From JAEUHZ01 sp964552795 (GTDB lineage Bacteria; Planctomycetota; UBA1135; GCA-002686595): DNA of 64,000 nt. The notes beneath the pieces are model-generated. The model ran no database searches and was not told the DNA's origin. It saw only the letters and a list, made by a program, of their open reading frames with translations. The stretch lies in contig CAZKIO010000012.1 in NCBI GenBank assembly GCA_964552795.1, positions 23,680 through 87,679 on the forward strand, given 5' to 3'. The position numbers and the translations under genes were made by a program. Below are positions 1 to 8,852 of this stretch, piece after piece (positions within the stretch are counted from its first letter, which is position 1; each line of letters begins with the position of its first letter).

Positions 1-366
1 CCGATTGACGCCGTAGGCGATCTGGAACCCATCGACCGTGTAGTTGGCGGCGCAGCCCGGCCGGTTGAAGTAGTCGTCGCTGGGTCCGGTCGGGCTCGGT
101 ATCCGTCCTTCGTCGGCGATACCCTGGTCGGGGGGCCTGTCCGTGTAGGCTGGGGGAAAGCCCGTGCAGGTGCTGTTGTAGATGACGGTCGGGCCCAGGC
201 TCGCCTGTCCGGCCCCGCGCGTCCACGTGCCCGACGCTAGGTGAAGGACGCCTGCGTTCCGCACGGTACCGGGCGCTTGCCGGACTGGAAACACGCCGTT
301 CGACTGAGCCCACGACCCCGGAGCCGAGAGTCCCGCCACAAGAAGCAGTACTGCATGTCGATACAT
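1..366 (-). CDS. Secreted protein of unknown function, C-terminus outside window
   Basis: An open frame starts at ATG 366 and runs off the left edge without a stop, giving 122 residues. A GAGGAGG Shine-Dalgarno sits six bases upstream of the ATG, which supports this start. The first ~20 residues (MYRHAVLLLVAGLSAPGSWA) form a Sec signal peptide with an A-x-A-type cleavage region, so the product is exported. The mature part is rich in Gly, Pro, Asn and Thr with two Cys in view (C-T-G and PGCAAN), typical of planctomycete secreted proteins; I recognise no catalytic domain. It begins 15 bases after the stop of the interrupted BNR-type gene on the same strand, so the two are probably one transcript. 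Confidence 0.75.
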   Translation of the reverse strand, partial: MYRHAVLLLVAGLSAPGSWAQSNGVFPVRQAPGTVRNAGVLHLASGTWTRGAGQASLGPTVIYNSTCTGFPPAYTDRPPDQGIADEGRIPSPTGPSDDYFNRPGCAANYTVDGFQIAYGVNR

Positions 367-381
367 GGTCAAACCTCCTCC

Positions 382-2025
382 TCAGGGGGTCGGGTCCGTC
401 ACACGAATGACGCTCGCATAGATCGCCGTCGGGTCGGTGGTGGTGTTCGGACCCCACGCCACGCCGCTGTAGGTGACCGTGACGTAAGTGTGCTGCGGAT
501 CGCTGTCGTCCAGACTGATGCCGTTGTACTCCCGTGGGCTCCAATCAGCGTTGAGTCCCTCGCGATCCAGGTCCAAGGCGGGCCGTTGCAGGCAGGTGCG
601 CAGGTTGTAGATCGTGAAAGTCTCCCCGTGATCGGTCGAAAGCGCGTAGTAGACGTCGTACTGACGTCCGAGCGCAGCGATCCCACACGTCTTAGCGTTG
701 CTGTAGTAGATGACGTGGACCCACCCGTGACGATCCACGGCTGCCGCTGGACAGAACTGATCGGGGTGACGTCCAAATGCATCAGGTGCGTCAGGGTGCT
801 GACACGGGCCTTCGACGAAGGCGCAATCCGGACAGCCGACCGGAGTGATGCAGTGTGGGATGCGTACTGTGGACGTGACCGCCCAATGCCCTTCGGAATC
901 CCTGTCGATTCGTCTGCACAGAACATCCATATCCGATGGATCGTCATTCTCCGGCGACGGCGAACCAAGAACACCAACATCGTTGTGAACCAAGTACAGT
1001 CGTCCGGAGTCGCTCGGATCGGCAATGAGGTAGGGGACAGTAGTAGCTCTGAGCTCGTCTGGGCCAGCGCACCCCGACTGACCCGACGGTGCAGGTACTG
1101 GTAGACAACTCGGCGTAGATCCCGCGTAGATGCCGAGTGGAAGTACCAAGTCCAGCGCCGGAGCCGACCTCAGAGTCTCGAAGACTGGTTGAGCCCCATC
1201 GACGAGCATCCGCAAGACCCGCGCATCTGATCCACCTCGCGACATGACATACAACTCTCCATCGATGGGCGAGTACGCGGGCTGTGGACAGAAGCCCGTC
1301 GTGTATGGGGCTCCGGCGACTGATATCTGGCCACCGATCCAATTGGTTCCGCCTTGAGTTCCTGTCCAGACGTGCAGTGGACCAACAAAGTCCTTTAAGA
1401 ATGTGACGTAGTGGAGCTCGGGAGTTGCCCGGAGAACCCACGGCTTGTCCAAGGGCGCGAAACCGGGCCCAGGCGGCTCTACAAAGAGTGGGGTCCAGTC
1501 TTGGGCTACACCAGTCTCGGCGTTGAACACGCAGGACAGGATCTTGTTGGCTGTCTTGGCAACGACAACGAATTCAGAAATCCCTGAACCCGGTGCAACG
1601 CAAGGGTCCTCGACCACTACGGCGTCGACGAGCTCAGCATCGAAAGGTCTCAAGAAGCCAGCGATCCAGGTCGAGGACTCGGCGTTCCGATAGGCATAGC
1701 GAATGCTGCGACCATTCTCGATGGAGCAGGGATCGAACGTGTACTTCCCGGTTCCTCCGTCGAATACGATGCTGGGCTTGCCGCCTATGCACACCATCAT
1801 CTAGCATTCACCATTGGCTGCCACGCTGGTCTCGTACACGCGGTAGCCCCTTGCCCCTATCCCGGGGCATTCCTCCGCCGTGTAGAAGTGACCGACGTCG
1901 GCGAGCGCGCGTTGCTCGATCAGGACCTGCGGTTGAACTGGAGGGGCCTGGGCCTCAGCCGGTGGACCGAAACCGCACCAAATGGTGAGGATCAGGACGA
2001 GCGACGGGGGGGGGGAGTTTCTCAT
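382..2025 (-). pseudogene. Secreted BNR/sialidase-like propeller protein interrupted by in-frame TAG
   Basis: Two pieces lie in the same frame, separated only by a TAG at 1803-1801. The first (ATG 2025, 74 residues) has a signal peptide ending near PPAEAQA and then mature sequence. The second (472 residues) begins MMVCIGGKPSI directly after the TAG. The second piece has no signal peptide of its own and contains a BNR-type motif (STDHGETFT) near its C-terminus plus many Cys and Asp-rich loops, as in sialidase-like beta-propellers. The simplest reading is one secreted protein of about 547 residues broken by a nonsense codon. Alternatives are a sequencing error or re-initiation at the ATGATG that abuts the stop. 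The signal-peptide piece also contains a run of ten G (2006-2015), a slippage-prone site. Function of the family is not known to me. Confidence 0.6.
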
Positions 2026-2765
2026 CGGAGTTCTCACAGCGGGTCCAAGGTGGGTCACGAACCCGGCGGAAGCACGGATCAACCCAGCCCAGACCCTCCC
2101 ATCCTCCCCCGGCGAGCGCAGGAGTGCAATGCGTCGGCCGCCTCGAAACTGCGGGAGACATCCCGGGCCTGCTGCTCCCGGACGCGGACTGGTCAAGGCG
2201 CCGCGCGCGCGGTCGATCGAGGTGGATGGCGTCGCGAAGAAGGGCCCGCGGCGCGAGCCGGCCGACCAACTCATGGCGATGCACATCCTGGGAGAGCGCG
2301 CGGTGTTCATGCACTTGGATCGCAGACCGGCCGGCCTCTCGCAACAGCACGCGGACCGTTCGTAGAGCGCCGTGGCGGAAGTCGTGTATTGCCTGGTCGG
2401 CCGGCTCGATGCGCAAGCACACGGATTGCACGGGCTCGCGATCGGGGGCAACGGTACGGCCTCGCGTGCTGGACGGCGCGAGACCGCTAGTCATCCCGGC
2501 GAAGCAGTGGTGCGACACGTCGCCTAACGGGGAGGCGGGCGGATATCCCGGGAGCACCGACGCGATCGCCCACTCGTCGTCGTCCGGGGTGATTCACTCA
2601 TGCGCTCCGCAACCAGAATGTGTCGCCGTGTACCACGGGATGCGAGAGCGGCTGCGGGACAGCGTGCATCGGGTGCACGGCCTCGCCTGACGGCCACGGT
2701 ACTCCCGGCAGGCCTCGCGCGGCTCCCGTTTGGAGCGCGCGCCTGCTTGCCGCTGCGGTCTTCGC
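2026..2765. other. Intergenic decayed stretch without a supported gene
   Basis: About 740 bases upstream of the interrupted secreted gene. Open frames exist on both strands, but none shows a recognisable domain, a signal peptide or a good start, and they overlap each other as expected for high-GC shadow frames. Together with the degenerate copies just downstream, this looks like a region of past insertion and decay. Confidence 0.5.
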
Positions 2766-2978
2766 GTCCATCCCCGCGGGCGGTGGACCGCCCGGATGCC
2801 AAGTCGGCACGCGGGTCCGGTGTCCCGCACGAGACGATCCATGACCCAGTCCGACTCGGATTCGCAGATCGCGGAGCCCTTCCGCTCTCCACCCTCCGTC
2901 ACTCGGTATCCTACTTGATGGGCTCGGCCGTCGCCCGGCTGTCTACCGGCGTGCAGTTCGGGTTCGGGCGCGCGATCG
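2766..2978 (+). pseudogene. Truncated, frameshifted duplicate of the thrS leader and 5' end
   Basis: These ~213 bases match the thrS leader and first ~46 codons (3310-3522) closely. The shared part starts in the untranslated leader (GTCCATCCCCGCGGG), includes the ATG (2841 here, 3385 in thrS) and ends around the GPAIE region. The duplicate has lost one T in the CCCTTTCCG run, so its frame runs out at 2918 after MTQSDSDSQ. The matching leader shows that the copied segment included the regulatory region. It is in direct orientation, 544 bases upstream of the real gene. Confidence 0.85.
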
Positions 2979-3134
2979 TGTCCGGTGCATTGCGCTACGG
3001 TGCGGAGTCGCGCAGCCTCCGGGGCGAACGGGTGATAGAGGAGTCCCGCCTGTGCGCGGTGCGTCGAGCGATCGCCCGCGCAGCGTGTCCGTCGCGGCCA
3101 GCGCCGGAGGCGGCCAGCAGGGACGGCACGATCG

Positions 3135-3276
3135 ATGGAGCTGATGGAGGAATTCCAGGGAGTGATCGACGCGCTATCGTCGGCCGGTGTCGAACACGCG
3201 GTCTGCAGCGGCATCGCCGGGGCCATCCAAGGGCATCCACGTGCCACCCGCGACATCGACTCGGCGCTGGCTCGTG
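3135..3276 (+). pseudogene. N-terminal fragment of a nucleotidyltransferase (AbiEii/DUF6036-like)
   Basis: Translation from ATG 3135 gives MELMEEFQGVIDAL followed by a motif close to the GG-x-A-x-x-x-HG-x-PRAT-x-DID core of minimal nucleotidyltransferases; here it reads CSGIAGAIQGHPRATRDID. The first Gly of the family's GG pair is Ser and the usual His before GxPRAT is Gln. Similarity stops after the DID motif, where the sequence turns into the thrS leader. I read it as a remnant of a mobile or toxin-antitoxin-type nucleotidyltransferase gene lying between the two thrS leader copies, and not a functional gene. Confidence 0.6.
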
Positions 3277-3384
3277 GCCCGAGGCCGCGCGAAGGGATAT
3301 CCTCTCTCCGTCCATCCCCGCGGGAGGTGGACCGCCCGGATGCCAGGTCGGCACGCGGGTCCGGTGTCCCGCACGAGACGATCC

Positions 3385-5172
3385 ATGACCCAGTCCGATT
3401 CGGCTTCGCAGGTCGCGGAGCCCTTTCCGCTCTCCACCCTCCGTCACTCGGTCTCCCACTTGATGGCCTCGGCCGTCGCCAAGCTGTTCCCCGGCGTGCA
3501 GTTCGGCTTCGGACCGGCGATCGAGCACGGTTTCTACTACGACTTCGAGCTGGCCGAGCCGCTGACCGACCAGCACCTGCGCAGGATCGAGAAGGAGATG
3601 GCGCGCATCGCCAAGCGCGCGCAGCCCTTCACGCGCATCGTCGCCACGCGCGGGGAAGCGCGCGCGCGCCTGCTCGCGAGAGGCCAGACCTACAAGGTTG
3701 AGGCCGTGGACCTGATCCCCGACGGCGAGGACATCACGTTCTACTCTCACGGCGATTGGGAGGACCTTTGCGAAGGCCCGCACATCGACACCCTGCAGCG
3801 GCCGTTCGCGTTCAAGCTGTTGAACGTCGCGGGTGCGTACTGGCGCGGCGACGAGAGCCGGCCGATGCTGCAGCGCATCTACGGCACCGCGTTCTGGACG
3901 CAGGAGGCGCTCGACAAGCACCTGCAGTGGCTGGAGGACGTCAAGCAGCGCGACCACCGCAAGCTGGGCGCTGACCTCGACCTCTTCAGCGTGCACGGGG
4001 AGGCCGGCGGCGGGTTCATCTTCTGGCACCCGAACCTGGGCGCGGTGCGCCGGGCGATCGAGGAGTTCTGGTGGGACGAGCACACCCGCCGCGGCTACCG
4101 GCCGGTGTACACGCCGCACGTGTCGCGCGAGAAGCTGTTCGCCATCTCCGGCCACGTCGAGAAGTACGCGGACATGATGTACGCGCCGATGGAGATCGAG
4201 GAGCAGCCGTTCCGGGTGAAGCCGATGAACTGCCCCGGTCACATCCTGATCTACCAGACGCGTGGACGATCGTACCGCGAGCTGCCGCTGCGCTGGGCCG
4301 AGCTCGGCACCGTGTACCGCTACGAGCGTTCAGGCGTGCTGCACGGCATGCTGCGCGTGCGCGGATTCACGCAGGACGACGCGCACATCTTCTGCACGCC
4401 CGAGCAGCTCGCCGACGAGATCGCGGGCGTGGTCGACCTGGTGCACACCGTGCTGACCACCTTCGGGTTCGAGTACACGGCGTACCTGGCGACCCGGCCC
4501 GAGCAGTCGATCGGCGAGGAGGCCGTGTGGAGCCTCGCGACCGACGCCCTGCGCCGCGCCGCGGACATGCGCAAGCTGCCGCTGATCCTCGACGAGGGCG
4601 GCGGCGCGTTCTACGGCCCCAAGATCGACTTCAAGATCAAGGACGCCCTGGGCCGCGAGTGGCAGAACAGCACGATCCAGTGCGACTTCAACCTCCCCGA
4701 GCGCTTCGACCTGAAGTTCGCGGACTCCGACGGCCAGCTCAAGCGGCCGATCATGGTGCACCGCGCGATCCTGGGCTCGATGGAGCGCTTCGTGGGCGGC
4801 CTGATCGAGCACTTCGGCGGGCGCTTCCCGCTGTGGTGCGCACCGGTGCAGGTCGCGCTCGTTCCGATCCGCGAGCAGCACGCCGACTACTGCAGGCAGC
4901 TCGAAACGCGCCTGCAGCAGGAGTTGTTCCGCGTCGAGGCCAAGCTGGCCCCGGGGCACATGAACAACAAGATCAAGGAGGCGCAGCACGAGAAGGTGCC
5001 GTTCATGCTGATCGCGGGCGACCGCGAGGCGGCGGAGGGCACGGTCGCCGTGCGGCGGCGCGACACGCGCGAGCAGGAGGTCATGCCCTTCGAGCAGTTC
5101 CTCGCGCTAGTGCGGGACCTGCGGACGCGGCGCGCGCTCGATCTGGGCGAGACGCTGGCCGCCAGGACCTGA
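3385..5172 (+). CDS. thrS: Threonyl-tRNA synthetase lacking the N-terminal TGS domain
   Basis: Charges tRNA-Thr with threonine using ATP in the cytoplasm. The 595 residues contain the editing (SAD) domain, with HSVSH at 21-25. The class II catalytic core follows, with zinc ligands Cys283 (MNCPGH), His334 (DDAHIF) and His459 (VHRAILGS). The C-terminal anticodon-binding domain comes last. Compared with the 642-residue E. coli enzyme, the ~50-60-residue TGS domain is missing: ATG 3385 opens almost directly onto the SAD domain, and upstream codons read into leader that is also duplicated at 2766. In-frame upstream starts such as 3187 lie in the nucleotidyltransferase remnant and are rejected. A GTG-start macro-domain gene follows 31 bases downstream. 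Confidence 0.96.
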   Translation: MTQSDSASQVAEPFPLSTLRHSVSHLMASAVAKLFPGVQFGFGPAIEHGFYYDFELAEPLTDQHLRRIEKEMARIAKRAQPFTRIVATRGEARARLLARGQTYKVEAVDLIPDGEDITFYSHGDWEDLCEGPHIDTLQRPFAFKLLNVAGAYWRGDESRPMLQRIYGTAFWTQEALDKHLQWLEDVKQRDHRKLGADLDLFSVHGEAGGGFIFWHPNLGAVRRAIEEFWWDEHTRRGYRPVYTPHVSREKLFAISGHVEKYADMMYAPMEIEEQPFRVKPMNCPGHILIYQTRGRSYRELPLRWAELGTVYRYERSGVLHGMLRVRGFTQDDAHIFCTPEQLADEIAGVVDLVHTVLTTFGFEYTAYLATRPEQSIGEEAVWSLATDALRRAADMRKLPLILDEGGGAFYGPKIDFKIKDALGREWQNSTIQCDFNLPERFDLKFADSDGQLKRPIMVHRAILGSMERFVGGLIEHFGGRFPLWCAPVQVALVPIREQHADYCRQLETRLQQELFRVEAKLAPGHMNNKIKEAQHEKVPFMLIAGDREAAEGTVAVRRRDTREQEVMPFEQFLALVRDLRTRRALDLGETLAART

Positions 5173-5203
5173 GCGCGCGGTCCAGGCGTGCGGGCGTGCT
5201 GGC

Positions 5204-5752
5204 GTGTGCAACGTGGACGGTGCGTGGCGCAGGATCGAGTGCGTCCAGGGCGACCTCACGCGCGAGGCCGTCGATGCGATCGTCAACGCCGCCGACCCGC
5301 GCCTGCGCGGCGGCGGGGGCGTCGACGGAGCGATCCACCGCGCGGCGGGGCCGGATCTCCTGCGCGAGCTGGTCGAACGCTTCCCGCGGGGCTGCGCGCG
5401 CGGCGACGCCGTCGTCACGCGCGGGCACGGCCTGGCCGCGCGCTGGGTGATCCACACGCCCGGGCCGGTCTGGGCCGGAGGAGCAGCGGGCGAGGCCGAT
5501 GTGCTCGCGCGCTGCCATCGTCAGTCTCTGCAGCGCGCCGCCGAGGTCGGAGCGCGCACGCTGTCTTTCCCGGCCATCGCGTGCGGCGTGTACGGCTATC
5601 CGCACGCTGCCGCAGCGAGCGTCGCGCTCGGCACCACGGCGGCGGCGCTGGCCGAGCACCCGGGCATCGAGCGCGTGCGCTTCGTGCTGTTCACGCCCGG
5701 GCTCCTCGAGGTGTTCGCGGCGGCGCGCGCGGAGCTGGCCGGGGCGCGCTGA
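5204..5752 (+). CDS. Macro-domain protein (ADP-ribose / O-acetyl-ADP-ribose binding or hydrolysis)
   Basis: 182 residues, GTG start. A single macro domain fills the protein. The N-terminal strand-loop is IECVQGDLTREAVDAIVNAA, the phosphate-binding loop RLRGGGGVDGAIHRAAG follows, and GVYGYP lies in the C-terminal half. These match O-acetyl-ADP-ribose deacetylase-type (YmdB/Af1521-like) macro domains, which hydrolyse or bind ADP-ribose derivatives in the cytoplasm. The exact substrate cannot be read from sequence. It follows thrS closely and is probably cotranscribed; its stop codon lies in a hairpin shared with the convergent oleD gene. Confidence 0.88.
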   Translation: MCNVDGAWRRIECVQGDLTREAVDAIVNAADPRLRGGGGVDGAIHRAAGPDLLRELVERFPRGCARGDAVVTRGHGLAARWVIHTPGPVWAGGAAGEADVLARCHRQSLQRAAEVGARTLSFPAIACGVYGYPHAAAASVALGTTAAALAEHPGIERVRFVLFTPGLLEVFAAARAELAGAR

Positions 5753-5768
5753 CGCGCGCGGCGCGTCA
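5750..5768. terminator. Bidirectional hairpin spanning both convergent stop codons
   Basis: The sequence is TGACGCGC-GCG-GCGCGTCA, a perfect 8-bp stem with a 3-base loop. The left arm begins with the TGA of the macro gene and the right arm ends with the complement of the TGA of oleD. It is a candidate shared terminator or attenuating structure for convergent transcripts. There is no U-run, so it would not be a canonical intrinsic terminator. Confidence 0.45.
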
Positions 5769-6773
5769 CAGCCGGCCGGCCGACGCCTCGACCGCGAGCC
5801 AGCCGGCCGCGCGGCGCGTCATCTCCTCGTTGCCGATGCGCTCGCGGTAGCCGAAATCGCGCTGCGCCGGCGCGACGTCGTACGTGTGCGTGCGCGCGAG
5901 CTGCTGCGCGACGAAGCGCGTCATCGGCGGATCGCCCGCCCGACGCAGCAGCTTCCACGTCGCTTCGCACACCGCGCCGCCAGCGTAGGCCAGCGCGAGC
6001 GGCACGCGCTTCACGGGCCGGGGCAACCCCGCCGATGCGAGCAACGCACCGATCCACGGCCACAGCTCCACCGCTTCGTTCTGCGTCACGAAATAGGCGC
6101 GGCCGGCGTGCGGCGCTCCCGCTTCCAACCGGTCCGCGGCGTCGACGTGGGCCCACGCGGCGTTCTCGACATCGGTCAGGCTCACGCGGTTGTCGCCCGC
6201 GCCGACGATCTTGAGCTTCCCCGCGCGCGCGCTCGCCGCGAGCCGCGGCAGGAGGTGCGGATCGCCCGGCCCGACGATCAAGTGCGGACGCAGCGCGCAG
6301 GTCGCGATGCCGCGGCCGTTCCACACCAGCACGTGGCGCTCGGCCAGCGCCTTCGAGGCCGGGTAGTGCGCCAGGAAGCGCCGGGCGTGGGGGAGGTCGT
6401 TGCCGGCCTGCACGTGATCGCGTCCGTCGAAACACACGCTCGGCGAACTGGTGTGCACGAAGCGCGGCACGCGCGCGGCGACGGCGGCCGACATCACGGC
6501 CGTCGTCCCGATCACGTTGGCGCGCGTGTACTCGGCCTTCGGTCCCCACACGCCGGCCTTGGCCGCGGTGTGGAACACGCAGTCGATGCCGCGCATCACG
6601 GGCGCGAGCGCCGCGGGATCGGCGATGTCGCCGCGCACGCAGCGCGCTCCCAGCCGCTCGACCTCGGGATGGCGCGAGCGCGAGTAGCTGATGACCTCGT
6701 CGCCGCGCGCGCGCAGGATGCGCACGATCGCGAGCCCGAGGAATCCTCCGCCGCCGGTGACGAGCGCGCGCAT
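5766..6773 (-). CDS. oleD: OleD-like 2-alkyl-3-oxoalkanoate reductase (NAD(P)-dependent, extended SDR)
   Basis: 335 residues from ATG 6773. The N-terminal Rossmann motif GGGGFLG is at 7-13, and catalytic Tyr137 and Lys141 lie in YPASK. The 3-beta-hydroxysteroid dehydrogenase-like layout (KAGVWGPK, HTSSPSV) is the one seen in OleD. In the ole pathway OleD reduces the 2-alkyl-3-ketoacid made by OleA to the beta-hydroxy acid. The assignment rests on family features plus the neighbouring oleC and oleB on the same strand. It is separated from oleC by an orphan HicB-like gene on the opposite strand, so oleD either has its own promoter in the 106-base divergent gap or is read through. Confidence 0.88.
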   Translation of the reverse strand: MRALVTGGGGFLGLAIVRILRARGDEVISYSRSRHPEVERLGARCVRGDIADPAALAPVMRGIDCVFHTAAKAGVWGPKAEYTRANVIGTTAVMSAAVAARVPRFVHTSSPSVCFDGRDHVQAGNDLPHARRFLAHYPASKALAERHVLVWNGRGIATCALRPHLIVGPGDPHLLPRLAASARAGKLKIVGAGDNRVSLTDVENAAWAHVDAADRLEAGAPHAGRAYFVTQNEAVELWPWIGALLASAGLPRPVKRVPLALAYAGGAVCEATWKLLRRAGDPPMTRFVAQQLARTHTYDVAPAQRDFGYRERIGNEEMTRRAAGWLAVEASAGRL

Positions 6774-6879
6774 GGGGGAGGGTCGTACCAGGGCGCGGGT
6801 GCGTCGTCGAGCATGGTCCACGTCCGTGAGGTACCCTCGGTTCGGTCCTGCGCCAAGCGGGGCTTCGGGGAGGACCGCG

Positions 6880-7143
6880 ATGACCCTCTTGCGCTACATC
6901 GTCCGCATCGATCGCGACCCCGGCTGCGACTGGGGAGCATCCGTGCCCGATCTGCCGGGTTGTGTGGCGACCGGCATGACGTTGGACACCGCCCTGCGGC
7001 GCATCCGCGCTCCGGTCGCGCACCACCTGGCGGGGATGCGCGAGGACGGCCGTCTGCCGCCGCGCCCGCGCAGTCGCATCGTCCTCCCCGATCGGCGTTC
7101 GCGCTCGAACGCGGTCTACACCTGCATCGAGGTCGCCGCCTAG
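6880..7143 (+). CDS. Orphan HicB-like protein
   Basis: 87 residues from ATG 6880. The sequence YIVRIDRDPGCDWGASVPDL followed by PGCVATGMTLDTAL matches the HicB antitoxin fold (Y-x-V-x-x-D-x-D-x-x-x-x-x-PDLPGC, then T-L-x-x-AL). In HicAB modules HicB neutralises the HicA mRNA interferase and often represses its own promoter. No hicA-like gene is present: only 106 bases separate it from the divergent oleD start, and oleC follows in the opposite direction after three bases. It may be a solitary regulator or a relic. The C-terminus lacks a clear ribbon-helix-helix or HTH DNA-binding domain. Confidence 0.75.
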   Translation: MTLLRYIVRIDRDPGCDWGASVPDLPGCVATGMTLDTALRRIRAPVAHHLAGMREDGRLPPRPRSRIVLPDRRSRSNAVYTCIEVAA

Positions 7144-7146
7144 CCC

Positions 7147-8850
7147 TCAGACCTCGCGCAGCGTGCGGCCCAGCTCCTCGCGCCGGATCTTCGCGTTGTG
7201 GCGCACGTCCACGGGGAACGAGCGCGTGAACACGGTGCGCGTGATGTTTGGCACCCGGTTCGGGCCGACGGGGCGCAGCCGCTCGGCGCGCAGCGCTTCC
7301 AACTCGCCGGTGAACGCGGCGCGCTCGGCCTCGCTGCGGGGGAACGCACCCTTCTCCGGCTCGACGAACAGCACGCACTGCGCTGCGCCGCGCGGGCCGG
7401 CGCCGACGAGCGCCGTGCGCCGCGCGCGCGGGTGCAGGTCGCACACGTTCTCGACGGGGACCGGATCGAACGCTCCGTCCGCGGTCTCGATCCGGTGCGC
7501 CTTGCGGCCGACGATCCAGAGCCGCCCGGCGTCGTCGAACCAGCCGACGTCGCCGGTGCGGTGCCACGGGCCGCCGTCGGAGGGGATCTTGGACAGCGCG
7601 TCGGCGCGCGGTTCCTCGAAGTACGCGCGCGTCACGACCGGGCCGCGCGCGCAGATCTCGCCCAGTTCGCCGCCGGGAACGAGGAGCCCTTCGTTCCAGC
7701 GCTCGATCGGCGAGTCGTGCACGGGCACCAGCGCGATCTCGATGCCGGGCGCGGGCCGGCCGACGCAGCTCCCGCCGCCGCCTTCGATCCGATCGCGCAG
7801 CGCGAGCAGTTCGGCGCCGCGGATCGTGCTGACCGGCAGGCACTCGGTCGCGCCGTAGGGCGTGTGCACCTCGCCGCCGGAACCCAGGCGGCGGCGGAAC
7901 GCCTCGACGAGCTGCACCGGCACCGGCGCGCCGGCGATCCAGGCGCCGCGCAGCGTGGGGAAGCGCGCGTCGTGCCGCTCCGCCCAGGGGATCACGCGCC
8001 GCCAGATCGCGGGGGATCCGAACGTGTACGTGCAGCCGTGGTCGGCGAGCGCGGCAGCGATGCTCTCCGGTTGGCAGCGCGCCGGCCGCGAGGGATCGAG
8101 GCGTGGAATGACCGCGGTCGTCGCCAGAGCCGCGTCGAACAGCGCGAAGAGCGGGAAGCAGGCCAAGTCGACCTCGCGTGCCCGGATCGTGCACATGCGC
8201 CGCACGGCCTCGATCTGCGCCGCGAACGCTCCGTGGTGGTACAGCACGCCCTTCGCCGGGCCTGTGGAACCGGACGTGAACAGGATCGCCGCCGGATCCC
8301 CGGCGCGCGTGTCGGCCGGCGGGAACGCGCCGCGTCCGGGCCGCGCGATCTGCTCCAGCGTCCGCGCGCCCGGGAAGCGCCGCGGCCCTACGACGACGTC
8401 AATGGCGACGCTCGCGAGCCGCCGGCCGTGCAGCCGTCGCGCGACGTGCGCCAGGGGCACGCCCAGGAACGCGACGGGTCGCGTACGCGCGAGGCATCCG
8501 ATCAGCGCGCGCACGCCCATCCCCGGATCGACGACGACCGGCACCGCGCCGATCAGGAAGAGCGCGTAGGTGAGCGCGACGAGGTCCGCGCCCGGTCGCA
8601 CGAGCAGCGCCGCGCGATCGCCCCGCCGCAGGCCCAGTTCGACGAGGCCGTGCGCGACGGCGTCGGCCCTCGCGGCGAGCTCGGCGTAGCGCACCGTGCG
8701 CCAGCCCGTGCGCCCCGCGGGCTCGATCACCGCGGCGAGGTCGGGGTGCTCCGCCGCGGTGCGTGCCAGGAACGCGCCGACGTTGACGCGCTCGGCCGGG
8801 GGGGCGAGCGCGTCGCCGGCCAGGATCGTGCGCTCGGCCGCCGTCGCCAC
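7147..8850 (-). CDS. oleC: OleC-like beta-lactone synthetase (AMP-ligase family)
   Basis: 567 residues from GTG 8850, two bases after the oleB stop. It has the acyl-adenylate family signature: P-loop FTSGSTGPAKGV at 191-202, PYGATECLP at 331-339, HRTGDVGWFD at 430-439 and GRKAHR at 448-453. OleC converts the beta-hydroxy acid from OleD into a cis beta-lactone using ATP; related fatty-acyl-AMP/CoA ligases look similar, so the call leans on the YGATE(C/A)LPV and GRK(S/A)HR features and on context with oleB and oleD. It lies at the end of a long, tightly coupled operon. Confidence 0.88.
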   Translation of the reverse strand: MATAAERTILAGDALAPPAERVNVGAFLARTAAEHPDLAAVIEPAGRTGWRTVRYAELAARADAVAHGLVELGLRRGDRAALLVRPGADLVALTYALFLIGAVPVVVDPGMGVRALIGCLARTRPVAFLGVPLAHVARRLHGRRLASVAIDVVVGPRRFPGARTLEQIARPGRGAFPPADTRAGDPAAILFTSGSTGPAKGVLYHHGAFAAQIEAVRRMCTIRAREVDLACFPLFALFDAALATTAVIPRLDPSRPARCQPESIAAALADHGCTYTFGSPAIWRRVIPWAERHDARFPTLRGAWIAGAPVPVQLVEAFRRRLGSGGEVHTPYGATECLPVSTIRGAELLALRDRIEGGGGSCVGRPAPGIEIALVPVHDSPIERWNEGLLVPGGELGEICARGPVVTRAYFEEPRADALSKIPSDGGPWHRTGDVGWFDDAGRLWIVGRKAHRIETADGAFDPVPVENVCDLHPRARRTALVGAGPRGAAQCVLFVEPEKGAFPRSEAERAAFTGELEALRAERLRPVGPNRVPNITRTVFTRSFPVDVRHNAKIRREELGRTLREV

Positions 8851-8852
8851 GA

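Noticed and set aside
1801..1803. Possible selenocysteine or pyrrolysine readthrough in the BNR-type gene
   Set aside because: The codon is TAG, not TGA, so Sec is excluded; no pyrrolysine genes are seen in the window.
2124..2690. Open frames of 120-200 codons on both strands in the decayed region
   Set aside because: Mutually overlapping, Arg-rich and without recognisable motifs; probably not genes.
6774..6879. A hicA toxin gene partnering the HicB-like gene
   Set aside because: The 106-base gap is too short for a ~60-80-residue HicA and neither flank encodes one.
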